From JADGRB01 sp036267635 (lineage in GTDB: Bacteria; Myxococcota_A; Polyangia; Fen-1088): 64,000 bases of DNA. The stretch covers positions 3,915 through 67,914 of the forward strand of contig DATAVR010000083.1 in assembly GCA_036267635.1 (NCBI GenBank), in the 5' to 3' direction. Below are positions 54,165 through 61,826 of the stretch, piece after piece; the first letter of the stretch is position 1, and each line of letters begins with the position of its first letter. Below the pieces are notes generated by a model. It saw only the letters and a program-made list of their open reading frames with translations, made no database searches and was not told the DNA's origin. A program made the position numbers and the translations under genes.

Positions 54165-55607
54165 CTACTCGCCCCAGCCGGGCTCGGGGTCGTCGGCGTA
54201 GTTCTCGAAGCGGGTGTATTCCTTGATGAAGGTCATCTTGACCGCGCCGGTGCCGCCGTTGCGGTGCTTGCCGACGATGATCTCCGCCATCGCCGTGGGG
54301 CTCCCCGCGTCGGGCGTGTCGCCGGAAACCATGTCTTCTCGGTGAATGAAGAGGACCATGTCGGCGTCCTGTTCGATGCTCCCCGACTCGCGCAGGTCGG
54401 ACAGGCGCGGTTTCCCCTCGCGCTTCTCGACCTCGCGGTTGAGCTGCGAGATGGCGATGATCGGGACCTTTAGGTCCTTGGCCAGCGCCTTCAACCCGCG
54501 CGAGATGTCGGCGATCTCCTGCTGCCGGTTGTCGTCGCGGCGGCTGCTGGCGCCACGTGCCAGCTGCAGGTAGTCGACCACGATGAGGCCGAGCGGCGGC
54601 GGGGGCGGGCGACCGTCGGCTGCCGGCGGCAGCGGCGGAAAGTACTTCGGATCACTCCGGAAGCGACGAGACTTGGCCCTGATCTCCATGATCGAGATCG
54701 CCGACGAGTCGTCGATCAGGATCGGCGCCGAGGCCAGCCGCCCCGAGGCGGGGTGAATCTTGTTTTTCCAGTCGGCGTATTCGAGAAAACCGCGCCGAAT
54801 CTTCGAAGAGTCGATGCGCGCCTCGCCGGCCAGCATGCGCTCCATCAGTTCGTACTTCGACATCTCCAGCGAGAACAGCAGGCAGGGGATGTTGTGTTGC
54901 AGCGCCGCGTGCATGGCGACGTTGACCGCCCAGGAGGTCTTGCCGCCGCCGGGCCGCGCGGCGACGATGATCAGATTCTCGCGCTGGAGCCCGGCGGTCA
55001 GCTCGTCGAGCTTGGCGAACCCCGTCGGCACGCCGGTCACGGCTTTTCTTTCGGAGGTGCGCACCTCCAGGTTGTGCAGCACCTCCTCCATCAGATCGCC
55101 GGTGGCGGAGTAGGTCTCGCGGCGGTTCTGCTGCGCAACCTTGAACACCTTGGTCTCGGCCTCGTCGAGGAAGGTCTCGAACTCGCCGAAGTCGCCGTAG
55201 GCGGTCGACTGCACCTCGGCGCAGGCGGCGATGAGGCGGCGCAGCGTGGCCTTCTCGCGCACGATGCGCGCGTAGTGGAGCGCGTTCTCCGCGGTGGGGA
55301 CGGCGTTGGCCAGCGCGGTCAGATACGACTCGCCCCCTTCGAGGCGCCCCAGCATGCCGCGCGTCTTCAGCTCGTCGGCCACCGCCACGAAGTCGAGCGC
55401 CTGCCGTCGCTTGTCGATCGCCAGCATCGCCTCGAAGATTTCGCGGTGGACCGGCAGGAAGAAGTCGTCGACCTCCAGGTTCGTGCCGACCTCGTCGAAC
55501 GCCGACGGCTTGATGAAGATCGCGCCCAGGACCGACTTCTCGGCCTCGATGTTGTGCGGCGGCGTGCGGGCCGCGGGCGCCGGATTCGAGCTGACCACCT
55601 CCAACAT
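54165..55607 (-). CDS. dnaB: Replicative DNA helicase
   Basis: DnaB unwinds DNA at replication forks. The 480-residue protein has the N-terminal DnaB domain (PPHNIEAEKSVLGAIFIKPS), Walker A (AARPGGGKTSW) near residue 207, the LFSLEMSKYELMERML block, Walker B (LIVVDYLQLARG) near 344, and DLRESGSIEQDADMVLFIHR near 400. A proline-rich insert of about 20 residues (around 54583-54662) precedes Walker B and is not usual. ATG 55607 is preferred, because a 21-codon extension would begin inside the rplI terminator; TAGGAT (55618-55623) lies 10 bases before it. Confidence 0.94.
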   Translation of the reverse strand: MLEVVSSNPAPAARTPPHNIEAEKSVLGAIFIKPSAFDEVGTNLEVDDFFLPVHREIFEAMLAIDKRRQALDFVAVADELKTRGMLGRLEGGESYLTALANAVPTAENALHYARIVREKATLRRLIAACAEVQSTAYGDFGEFETFLDEAETKVFKVAQQNRRETYSATGDLMEEVLHNLEVRTSERKAVTGVPTGFAKLDELTAGLQRENLIIVAARPGGGKTSWAVNVAMHAALQHNIPCLLFSLEMSKYELMERMLAGEARIDSSKIRRGFLEYADWKNKIHPASGRLASAPILIDDSSAISIMEIRAKSRRFRSDPKYFPPLPPAADGRPPPPPLGLIVVDYLQLARGASSRRDDNRQQEIADISRGLKALAKDLKVPIIAISQLNREVEKREGKPRLSDLRESGSIEQDADMVLFIHREDMVSGDTPDAGSPTAMAEIIVGKHRNGGTGAVKMTFIKEYTRFENYADDPEPGWGE

Positions 55608-55617
55608 CGGGTCGGTG

Positions 55618-55623
55618 ATCCTA
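55618..55623 (-). promoter_or_regulatory. -10-type box of dnaB
   Basis: On the minus strand TAGGAT ends 10 bases before ATG 55607, downstream of the rplI terminator. It would give dnaB its own, nearly leaderless transcript. Confidence 0.45.
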
Positions 55624-55668
55624 CTCTCCCGAGCGGCCGCTTTGATCTTAAAGCGGTCGCTCGCTGGC

Positions 55669-55702
55669 AAAAAAAACGAGCGCTGCCGTGAAGCAGCGCT
55701 CG
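55669..55702 (-). terminator. Rho-independent terminator of the rpsF-rpsR-rplI operon
   Basis: On the minus strand the stem CGAGCGCTGC pairs with GCAGCGCTCG across a 6-base loop (TTCACG) and is followed directly by eight T residues. It starts 26 bases after the rplI stop. Confidence 0.92.
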
Positions 55703-55728
55703 CTGTTTGTCCACGAGCCGGTGAAGCG

Positions 55729-56178
55729 CTAGTCCTCTTTCTTCACCACCCACACTTTGACGGTCGCGGTGACGCCGCGTCCCAGCTTGACCGCAACCTC
55801 CGCCAGGCCGAGCGCCTTGATCGGCTCGTCGAGGTGGATCTTCTTGGCGTCGACGATGACCCCCTTCTCCTTCAGGGCCTCGGCGATGTCGCGTCCGGTG
55901 ACCGAGCCGAACAGCTTGTCCTCCTCGCCGACGGCGCGCGCGATCGAGACCGCCACCTGCGAGAGGTTGTCGGCCTCGGATTGCGCCTCCTTGGCCAGCT
56001 TGGCGGTGCGCGCCGCGATGACCCGCTTCTCGTGCTCCACGCGCGCCACGTCGCTGGCGGTCGCTTTGATCGCGTGGCCCCGCGGCAACAGGAAGTTGCG
56101 CGCGTAGCCCTCTTTGACGCTCACCACCTCGCCCGACTTGCCGAGGTTGTCCATGTCGTCTCTCAGGATGACTTGCAT
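55729..56178 (-). CDS. rplI: 50S ribosomal protein L9
   Basis: L9 is a bridging protein of the large subunit. The 149-residue product has the N-terminal domain MQVILRDDMDNLGKSGEVVS with VKEGYARNFLLPRGHAIKAT, the long connecting helix (about 45-75) and the C-terminal domain (GSVTGRDIAEALKEKGVIVD). All parts and the length are normal. It follows rpsR by 4 bases and ends the rpsF-rpsR-rplI cluster, with a strong terminator behind it. Confidence 0.97.
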   Translation of the reverse strand: MQVILRDDMDNLGKSGEVVSVKEGYARNFLLPRGHAIKATASDVARVEHEKRVIAARTAKLAKEAQSEADNLSQVAVSIARAVGEEDKLFGSVTGRDIAEALKEKGVIVDAKKIHLDEPIKALGLAEVAVKLGRGVTATVKVWVVKKED

Positions 56179-56182
56179 GGTC

Positions 56183-56473
56183 TCACGCTCCCGTGACCGC
56201 GAACGGCATGAGCGCGATCATCCGCGCCCGGTTGACCGCCACGGCGATGGCGCGCTGATGCTTGGCGCAATTGCCGGTCAGGCGGCGCGGCACCAACTTG
56301 CCGCGGTCGGTGATGAAGTACTTGAGCAGCGAGGCGTCCTTGTAGTCGATCTTGATCGCCTCGTCCGCGCAGAACTTGCACTGCTTGCGGCGTCCGACGG
56401 GGCGCTTCTTGTCGTCGCCCCCCCGGCCGCCACGCTCGCCGCGCTCGCCTTTGCCTTCACTCTCGGTGGCCAT
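56183..56473 (-). CDS. rpsR: 30S ribosomal protein S18
   Basis: The 96-residue product has a Gly/Glu/Arg-rich N-terminus (1-28) and the S18 core: KQCKFCADEAIKIDYKDASL, then LLKYFITDRGKLVPRRLTGN and CAKHQRAIAVAVNRARMIAL. The two CxxC-like cysteines plus CAKH could bind zinc. It lies between rpsF (2-base gap) and rplI (4-base gap), the usual order. Confidence 0.97.
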   Translation of the reverse strand: MATESEGKGERGERGGRGGDDKKRPVGRRKQCKFCADEAIKIDYKDASLLKYFITDRGKLVPRRLTGNCAKHQRAIAVAVNRARMIALMPFAVTGA

Positions 56474-56475
56474 GA

Positions 56476-57072
56476 CTAACCATCCCCCCGGCCGCCGCGG
56501 CCCGGCTCGTCAACGCCGCCAAACACGGCCTCCTCGAAGTCGAACGCCCCTTCGTCGTCGTCGAACGGCGAGCGGACCTCCGCCTGGCCGGTGGCGATCG
56601 CTTCCTCATCGGGTCCTGGCGTGGAGGCCTTGGTGAAGGACTCCTCCGTCAGCTCGCTGGTGCGGGCCGCCGGATCGACGTTCTCCGCGATCTTCACCGA
56701 GTAGTAGCGGATGACCGAGTCGGTGAGCCGCAAGTTGCGCTCGACCTCTTCGACCAACCCGGCGGTGCCGAGGTAGGCGAAAAACAGGTAGATCCCCTTG
56801 AGCTGCTTCTTCACCTCGTAGGCCAGCTTCCGCTTGCCCCAGTTGTCCACCTTTAGGAGGGTCCCGCCGCCCGCCTCGATCACGCCGCGAACCTTGAGGT
56901 TCACCTGCGAGATGACGTCGGTGGTGCTGTCGGGACGCAGGATGTAGATGGTTTCGTACTCGCGTTTGCGGCCGGCGAGATCGCGGGCCGATCCCCGCCG
57001 TGCCGGTCCCGTCGCCAGGGGCGAGGGGGCTGCGCCGGCGCGCGTCGCCGGCTCCGTTCCTGTTGCGCTCAT
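56476..57072 (-). CDS. rpsF: 30S ribosomal protein S6
   Basis: S6 binds S18 in the small-subunit platform. The 198-residue product has the S6 core at about 37-130 (REYETIYILRPDSTTDVISQ, then GKRKLAYEVKKQLKGIYLFF, LRLTDSVIRYYSVKI). It carries an N-terminal extension of 36 residues and an acidic, Gly-rich C-terminal tail of 65 residues ending GGRGDG. E. coli S6 has a Glu tail; the N-terminal extension here is unusual, and a start further in cannot be excluded (the core starts at about codon 37). It begins the rpsF-rpsR-rplI operon. Confidence 0.93.
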   Translation of the reverse strand: MSATGTEPATRAGAAPSPLATGPARRGSARDLAGRKREYETIYILRPDSTTDVISQVNLKVRGVIEAGGGTLLKVDNWGKRKLAYEVKKQLKGIYLFFAYLGTAGLVEEVERNLRLTDSVIRYYSVKIAENVDPAARTSELTEESFTKASTPGPDEEAIATGQAEVRSPFDDDEGAFDFEEAVFGGVDEPGRGGRGDG

Positions 57073-57145
57073 GCTGTCTCCTTATGGGCTGTCGTTTCAG
57101 TTGTCCGTGTCGCCACGGGCAAGGAGGGTCGATCGTGCGTGACCA

Positions 57146-57778
57146 TCACGCGCGGCCGCCGTCTTTCTTGTCGTCCTTCTGGTTGTCCTTCTGGCTGTCC
57201 TGACCTTTTCCGTTGAACTTGTTCATCGCGGCCGTGAGGCCGCCGTTGACGATGGCCTCGATCGCGTCGGCGGCTGTCCCGATCAGATCGGGGAGCTCCT
57301 TGGCCTCCGCGCGCGAGAAGTTCGAGAGCAAGTAGTTGGCGGGATCGTGCCCCGGCGTCGGACGGCCGACACCGACCCGCACACGCGCGAAGCCGGCGTC
57401 GCCCAGATCGGCCAGCAGCGAACGGATGCCGTTGTGGCCACCGTGCCCGCCGCCGGTGCCGAGCTTGAGGCGGCCGAACGGCAGATCCAGCTCGTCGTGC
57501 ACGACGATCAGCTCGCCGACCGGCACCTTCCAGAAGCCGGCCACCCGGGCCACTGCCTGTCCGCTCACGTTCATGAACTCCATCGGCTTGCAAAGAAGGA
57601 CGCGCTCTCCCGCGATGGTGACCTCGCCGATCTCGGCGCCGAACTTGGCCCGCGGCGCCATCCCCGGTGGGAGGCGACGCGCGCGGGCCAGAAGCTCGTC
57701 CACCACCTTGAACCCCAGATTGTGCCGGTTCTCCTGGTATTCAGGTCCAGGATTGCCGAGCCCAACCACGAGATGCAT
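57146..57778 (-). CDS. pth: Peptidyl-tRNA hydrolase
   Basis: Pth recycles tRNAs by cutting peptidyl-tRNA released during translation. The 210-residue protein has VVGLGNPGPEYQENRHNLGF (residues 4-23, with the catalytic His about 19), KPMEFMNVSGQAVA near 64, and HDELDLPFGRLKLGTGGGHG near 93-112 (His93). A C-terminal low-complexity tail of about 25 residues (KGQDSQKDNQKDDKKDGG) is added; its DNA contains a short tandem repeat. It lies downstream of rplY and upstream of rpsF, a common bacterial neighbourhood. Confidence 0.95.
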   Translation of the reverse strand: MHLVVGLGNPGPEYQENRHNLGFKVVDELLARARRLPPGMAPRAKFGAEIGEVTIAGERVLLCKPMEFMNVSGQAVARVAGFWKVPVGELIVVHDELDLPFGRLKLGTGGGHGGHNGIRSLLADLGDAGFARVRVGVGRPTPGHDPANYLLSNFSRAEAKELPDLIGTAADAIEAIVNGGLTAAMNKFNGKGQDSQKDNQKDDKKDGGRA

Positions 57779-57811
57779 GCGCGGGGTCCGCTGGCGAGGC
57801 TACGCGGTCGC

Positions 57812-58537
57812 TTACTTCTTCCCCTTCTTTTCCTCTTTGCCGCCAGCCGCCGGGGCCGCGCCGGCCGCCGGTGCCGCGCCGCCAGCCGCCGGAGCCGCGC
57901 CAGCCGCGCCCTCCGCCGGAACCGCGCCCTCGACGGGTGCCGCCTCGGCTTCGACCTTCTCGGCCTTCGGTGCGACGACCGACGCGATGGCGTCGCGCGG
58001 GTCGAGCAGCGCCCGCACACCCTCGCCCAGCTTGAGGTCACTGACGTGGAGCGCGTCGCCGATCTTGAGCGGGGTGACGTCGACCTCCAGCTTGGTCGGG
58101 ATCGCCGCCGGCTTGGCCGCGATCGGGATGACGTGCAGGCTCTGGTGCAGGTTGCCGCCGTCGGTGGTGCCGACCGCCTTGCCGGTCAGGACCAGCGGCA
58201 CCGTCACGTGGACCTCGGCGTCGAGATCGACGCGCAGGAAGTCGACGTGGACCAGCCGCCGCGACAGCGGGTTGATCTGTGCCTCGCGCACCATTGCCGT
58301 CACCTTCTCGGACTTGCCGTCGCCCCCTGGAGAAACGATGGAGAGCTCGAGGACGGTGTTCCTGCGCTTCTCCTTGTCGAGCGAGGTGAGCAGCTCCTTC
58401 TCATCGAAGGTCACCGTGACCGGCTCGGCCTTGCGGCCGTAAACCACCCCGGGCACCTTGCCGGCGGCGCGAACCTTGCGCGAGCCACCCTTGCCCGTAC
58501 CGCTTCTGACCTCGACGTTGACCTTTGCGAAATCCAT
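57812..58537 (-). CDS. rplY: 50S ribosomal protein L25 (CTC/TL5 type)
   Basis: L25 binds 5S rRNA. The 241-residue protein has the L25 domain (to about 95: GGSRKVRAAGKVPGVVYGRK, then AQINPLSRRLVHVDFLRVDL), the TL5 beta domain (about 96-185), and a tail of about 55 residues that is nearly all Ala, Pro, Gly, Glu and Lys (AAPAAGGAAPAAGAAPAAGG). The long tail is unusual in content but not in position. GGAAGC before the ATG supports the start. prs lies just upstream, the usual prs-rplY-pth order. Confidence 0.94.
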   Translation of the reverse strand: MDFAKVNVEVRSGTGKGGSRKVRAAGKVPGVVYGRKAEPVTVTFDEKELLTSLDKEKRRNTVLELSIVSPGGDGKSEKVTAMVREAQINPLSRRLVHVDFLRVDLDAEVHVTVPLVLTGKAVGTTDGGNLHQSLHVIPIAAKPAAIPTKLEVDVTPLKIGDALHVSDLKLGEGVRALLDPRDAIASVVAPKAEKVEAEAAPVEGAVPAEGAAGAAPAAGGAAPAAGAAPAAGGKEEKKGKK

Positions 58538-58573
58538 GACTGCTTCCTTTGGTTGTGCGTGCGTGCGTCTGTT

Positions 58574-59516
58574 TCAAATAAAAAGCGAGCTGATCGAGTC
58601 GCCGTGATGAATCCGTTTGACCGCCTCGCCCAGCAGGCGCGCGACGGGGAGAACTTTGATCTTGGGACAGTCGCGGACCTCGGCCCGGACCGGCACCGTG
58701 TCGGTGATGAGCAGCTCCTCGAGCGGCGAGGCCATGATTCGCTCGATGGCCGGCGGGGAGAGCACGCCGTGGCTGGCGCAGGCGAACACCGCGCGCGCCC
58801 CCTGCGCCTTGACCGCCTGGGCCGCCGCGCACAGCGTCCCGGCCGTGTCGACCATGTCGTCGACGATGATGGCGTCACGCCCTTTTACGTCGCCGATGAT
58901 GTTGACCACCTCGGAGACGTTGGGCGCCGGCCTCCTCTTGTCGATAATGGCGAGGCTGGTGCCGAGGCGTTTGGAGTAAGCGCGCGCCCGCTCGACGCCG
59001 CCCGCGTCGGGCGAGACGATGACCGCCTCCTGCGTGAAGCGCAGGCGGAGATCGTCCATCAGCACCGGCATGGCGTACAGATGATCGACCGGGATGTTGA
59101 AGAACCCCTGGATCTGTCCGGCGTGCAGGTCGATCGAAAGCACGCGGTTGACGCCGGCCGCGGTCAGCAGATCGGCCACCAGGCGGGCCGAGATCGGCGT
59201 CCGCGGCTTGCTCTTGCGGTCCTGCCGCGCGTAGCCGAAGTAGGGAATGACCGCGATGATCGAGCCGGCCGAGGCGCGTTTGAGCGCGTCGATCATCACC
59301 AGCAGCTCCATCAGGTTGTCGTTGGCGGGGGCGCAGGTCGGCTGCACCACGAAGCAGTTCACGCCGCGGACGTTCTCGTTGATCTCGACGTAGACCTCAC
59401 CGTCCGCGAAGCGCGTCACCTCGGCGCGGCCGAGCGGCGTTTCGACGTAACGGCAGATCGCCTGCGCGAGCTCGCGGTTGGCGTTTCCGCTGAATATGGT
59501 GAGCGCTTTGAGCACG
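58574..59516 (-). CDS. prs: Ribose-phosphate pyrophosphokinase
   Basis: Prs makes PRPP from ribose-5-phosphate and ATP for nucleotide, His and Trp synthesis. The 314-residue protein matches the family throughout: FSGNANRELAQAICRYVETP near the start, FADGEVYVEINENVRG, QPTCAPANDNLMELLVMIDA, IPYFGYARQDRKS and IVDDMVDTAGTLCAAAQAVK with the PRPP loop. GTG 59516 is the preferred start because it gives the standard length; the ATG 21 codons earlier does not. A perfect GC hairpin (59523-59540) directly precedes this start on the minus strand. Confidence 0.95.
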
Positions 59517-59522
59517 ACAAAA

Positions 59523-59540
59523 CCGGGGGGGACCCCCCGG
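59523..59540 (-). promoter_or_regulatory. GC hairpin ahead of prs
   Basis: CCGGGGGG-TC-CCCCCCGG (minus strand) is an 8-base-pair stem that ends 6 bases before the prs GTG. It would cover the ribosome-binding region in the mRNA, so a control of translation is possible. It has no T-tract on either strand. Confidence 0.4.
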
Positions 59541-59647
59541 GGAGGGCGAATCCTGCCATCGTCGGACCGTGCCGTCAACGACTGGTTCGGGGCGGCCCGA
59601 ACGAGATTTTGGCCGTGATTTCCAACCGATAGGGAGGGCGACGGCGG

Positions 59648-61726
59648 TCAGAGCTGGATCGAGGCGAGGCAGAACTTCATGTTGCTCTCGTCGACGATCT
59701 TGAGGCTCGCCTTGCTCTCGGGAGGGACGATCCCCTCCAGCTGGCTCATGCGCGTCCGTTCGATCAGGAAGAAGGCGCGGCGGCCCCGGTGGCTGCTCAT
59801 CCAAGTTTTGAGGCTCTCGACGTTCCTGTCGCCGAGGAAGATGGTCCGCTCCGGGGCGGGGCCCTCGAAGACTTCGTTCTCCGTGTAGAAGTTTTCGCCC
59901 CGCCAGTACATCTGCCAGACCAGCAGGTGCTCGTCGGGCGAGCGGCGCATCTTGTAATAGTTCGCGATGAGCCCCTTCTGCGTCCAATAGGGGGTCACCT
60001 TCATCATGTAGCCGTCGAGCAGGAAGTAGGTGAACGCCACCGCCAGCAGGCAGAGGCCGACGGCGGCCGCCTTCTGCACGCGGTGCCAGGCGAGCGCCGC
60101 CGTGGCGACGGCGAACAGCGCCGCGAAGACGATGAGCGTGGCGCGAAAGTCGAGCGCCGGTGGCCAGGGCCGTCCCTGCGGCGTGTTGATGTAGTCGTAC
60201 GAGAACAGCCAGATGAAGTGCTGCGCGTCCTTGGGGGCGAACGCCAGGTCGACCATCACCAGGGCGAGCAGCGGAATTCCCACCACCGCCGCCGCGGCCG
60301 CCGCCCGCCCCGTGCGGCGCGACAGCAGGTCGTCGAGGAAGCAGCCGACCACGATCGCCAGCCCCGGCAGCGACGGCAGGATGTAGTGGTGGAACTTGGT
60401 GACCGACAGCGAGACCAGCGCGTAGGCCGAGACGAACCAGATGGCGCCGAACCAGTAGATCCCCTGCCGCCGCAGCTCACGCGCGCCGGCGTTCGGATCG
60501 GGCCGACGCATCACCACCGCGGCCAGCGCCGCCGGCGCCAGCGCGATCCAGGGGAGCACGGCGTACCCGAGCTCGCGCAGGAAGTACTCGAAGGTCCCGC
60601 GATCGCCGTGCCGTCCGACGACCAGCCGCCGCCAGTGGTTGTCGCCGTAGAGCTCGTCCCAAAACGGCTTGCCGTGACGGACCAGCATCGCGTGGTGCCA
60701 GGGGACCGCCACCACGGCCACGGTCAAGAGCGCCAGCAGGATCCCGAACCCGAGCTGCGCGCGCCGCAGCCGTTTCCAGTTCCAAGTGAAGCCGAGGTAG
60801 GCGAGAAACACGATCACCGGCAGGCCCAGCCCCGCGATCCCCTTGGCCAACGTGGCGAGGCCACAGAGCGTCGCGGCGATGTTGAGGTAGAGCGGCGCCC
60901 TGGTGCGCAGCCGCCCGATGAGGGGGAAGTAGGCCAGGAAGCCCGCGATGTAGGGGAGCATCACCAGCACGCCCGGCAGGGCGAAGTTGCGATGCGCGAG
61001 GGTGAAGACCCAGCGGAGCTGAACGATGTTGACGATGAGCTGCGGCAACGCCACGACGGTGAAGAGACCGGCTGCCAGGTAGAGCAGCGGATGGTCGGGC
61101 CAGCTGAGCTTGAGCGGACCGAGTCGCGCCTCGCGGCGGGGGAGCGGCGTGTCCTCGTCGTCGAACAGCGCCAGCGCGCCCAGCGCCAGCGCCGTCGTCA
61201 TCGGCCCGACGAACGCCATGTCGGTCATCGCCTGACGCGCCACCAGGCTGTAGAGCGGCGAGGTCGCCGTCACCAGCGCGGCGAAGATCCCGGCGCGCCG
61301 ACTCACGAAGCGCGAGACGCACAGATAGATGCTGTACATCCCGAGCACGCCGAGGAGGCAGAACGGCAGCCGCATGGCCCACTCCGGCCGCGACGACAGC
61401 GCCATCGCCCCGGGCGCCGCGTGGCGCAGGCCGAAGAGCTGCATCGACAGGCTCATGATCCAGAACGACAGCACCGGCTTGGACCAGAAGTGGTCGGCGT
61501 CGATCGGCGCGCCCGGCCACCAGAGGCTGATGTAGTCGCCCCGCTCGGTCATCTGCCGCGCGACCTCGCCGTAGTGGGTCTCCCACGGGTCGTAGAGTCC
61601 GTACGACCCGGCGAGCGGGACGTAGAGAAGCAGGCCGATCAGGATTACGAAAAGGCCCGTCTGGCGTTCCGTCCAGTCGTCCGGGCAGAAGGAGAGGCGC
61701 ATAGGTAGGCGCAAAGGTAGGCCCAT
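59648..61726 (-). CDS. ArnT-like glycosyltransferase family 39 membrane protein
   Basis: The 692-residue protein has about twelve membrane helices. Near the first helix it carries GLYDPWETHYGEVARQMTER, the loop of GT39 enzymes with the acidic catalytic residue, and WWPGAPIDADHFWSKPVLSF. A C-terminal soluble domain of about 100 residues follows the last helix. ArnT homologues transfer a lipid-linked sugar to lipid A or proteins in the periplasm; the acceptor is not known here. ATG 61726 is chosen because TAGCAT (61737-61742) lies 10 bases before; a 13-codon extension is possible. It is divergent from glmS. Confidence 0.85.
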   Translation of the reverse strand: MGLPLRLPMRLSFCPDDWTERQTGLFVILIGLLLYVPLAGSYGLYDPWETHYGEVARQMTERGDYISLWWPGAPIDADHFWSKPVLSFWIMSLSMQLFGLRHAAPGAMALSSRPEWAMRLPFCLLGVLGMYSIYLCVSRFVSRRAGIFAALVTATSPLYSLVARQAMTDMAFVGPMTTALALGALALFDDEDTPLPRREARLGPLKLSWPDHPLLYLAAGLFTVVALPQLIVNIVQLRWVFTLAHRNFALPGVLVMLPYIAGFLAYFPLIGRLRTRAPLYLNIAATLCGLATLAKGIAGLGLPVIVFLAYLGFTWNWKRLRRAQLGFGILLALLTVAVVAVPWHHAMLVRHGKPFWDELYGDNHWRRLVVGRHGDRGTFEYFLRELGYAVLPWIALAPAALAAVVMRRPDPNAGARELRRQGIYWFGAIWFVSAYALVSLSVTKFHHYILPSLPGLAIVVGCFLDDLLSRRTGRAAAAAAVVGIPLLALVMVDLAFAPKDAQHFIWLFSYDYINTPQGRPWPPALDFRATLIVFAALFAVATAALAWHRVQKAAAVGLCLLAVAFTYFLLDGYMMKVTPYWTQKGLIANYYKMRRSPDEHLLVWQMYWRGENFYTENEVFEGPAPERTIFLGDRNVESLKTWMSSHRGRRAFFLIERTRMSQLEGIVPPESKASLKIVDESNMKFCLASIQL

Positions 61727-61736
61727 GAAAGCGCCG

Positions 61737-61742
61737 ATGCTA
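61737..61742 (-). promoter_or_regulatory. Leaderless-type -10 box of the GT39 gene
   Basis: On the minus strand TAGCAT ends 10 bases before ATG 61726, in the 100-base gap to glmS. Confidence 0.4.
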
Positions 61743-61814
61743 AGCGCGCCCGCCGCCGCGCGCAATCACGACCGCGGGGCCGTCTTCGCAGTCGCCAAAT
61801 TCGTGCGTTAGCCT

Positions 61815-61820
61815 TACATT
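61815..61820 (+). promoter_or_regulatory. Leaderless-type -10 box of glmS
   Basis: TACATT ends exactly 6 bases before ATG 61827, with no Shine-Dalgarno sequence. A TAGCCT lies just upstream at 61809-61814. Confidence 0.45.
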
Positions 61821-61826
61821 CAGCTC

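Noticed and set aside
55608..55670. 21-codon N-terminal extension of DnaB
   Set aside because: It would start inside the T-tract of the rplI terminator; the internal ATG matches where family similarity begins and has a -10 box ahead of it.
59585..59602. GTTCGGG-GCGG-CCCGAAC hairpin as a terminator behind the GT39 gene
   Set aside because: No T-tract follows on the minus strand, and only a distant TTTT on the plus strand, so it is at best a weak structure.
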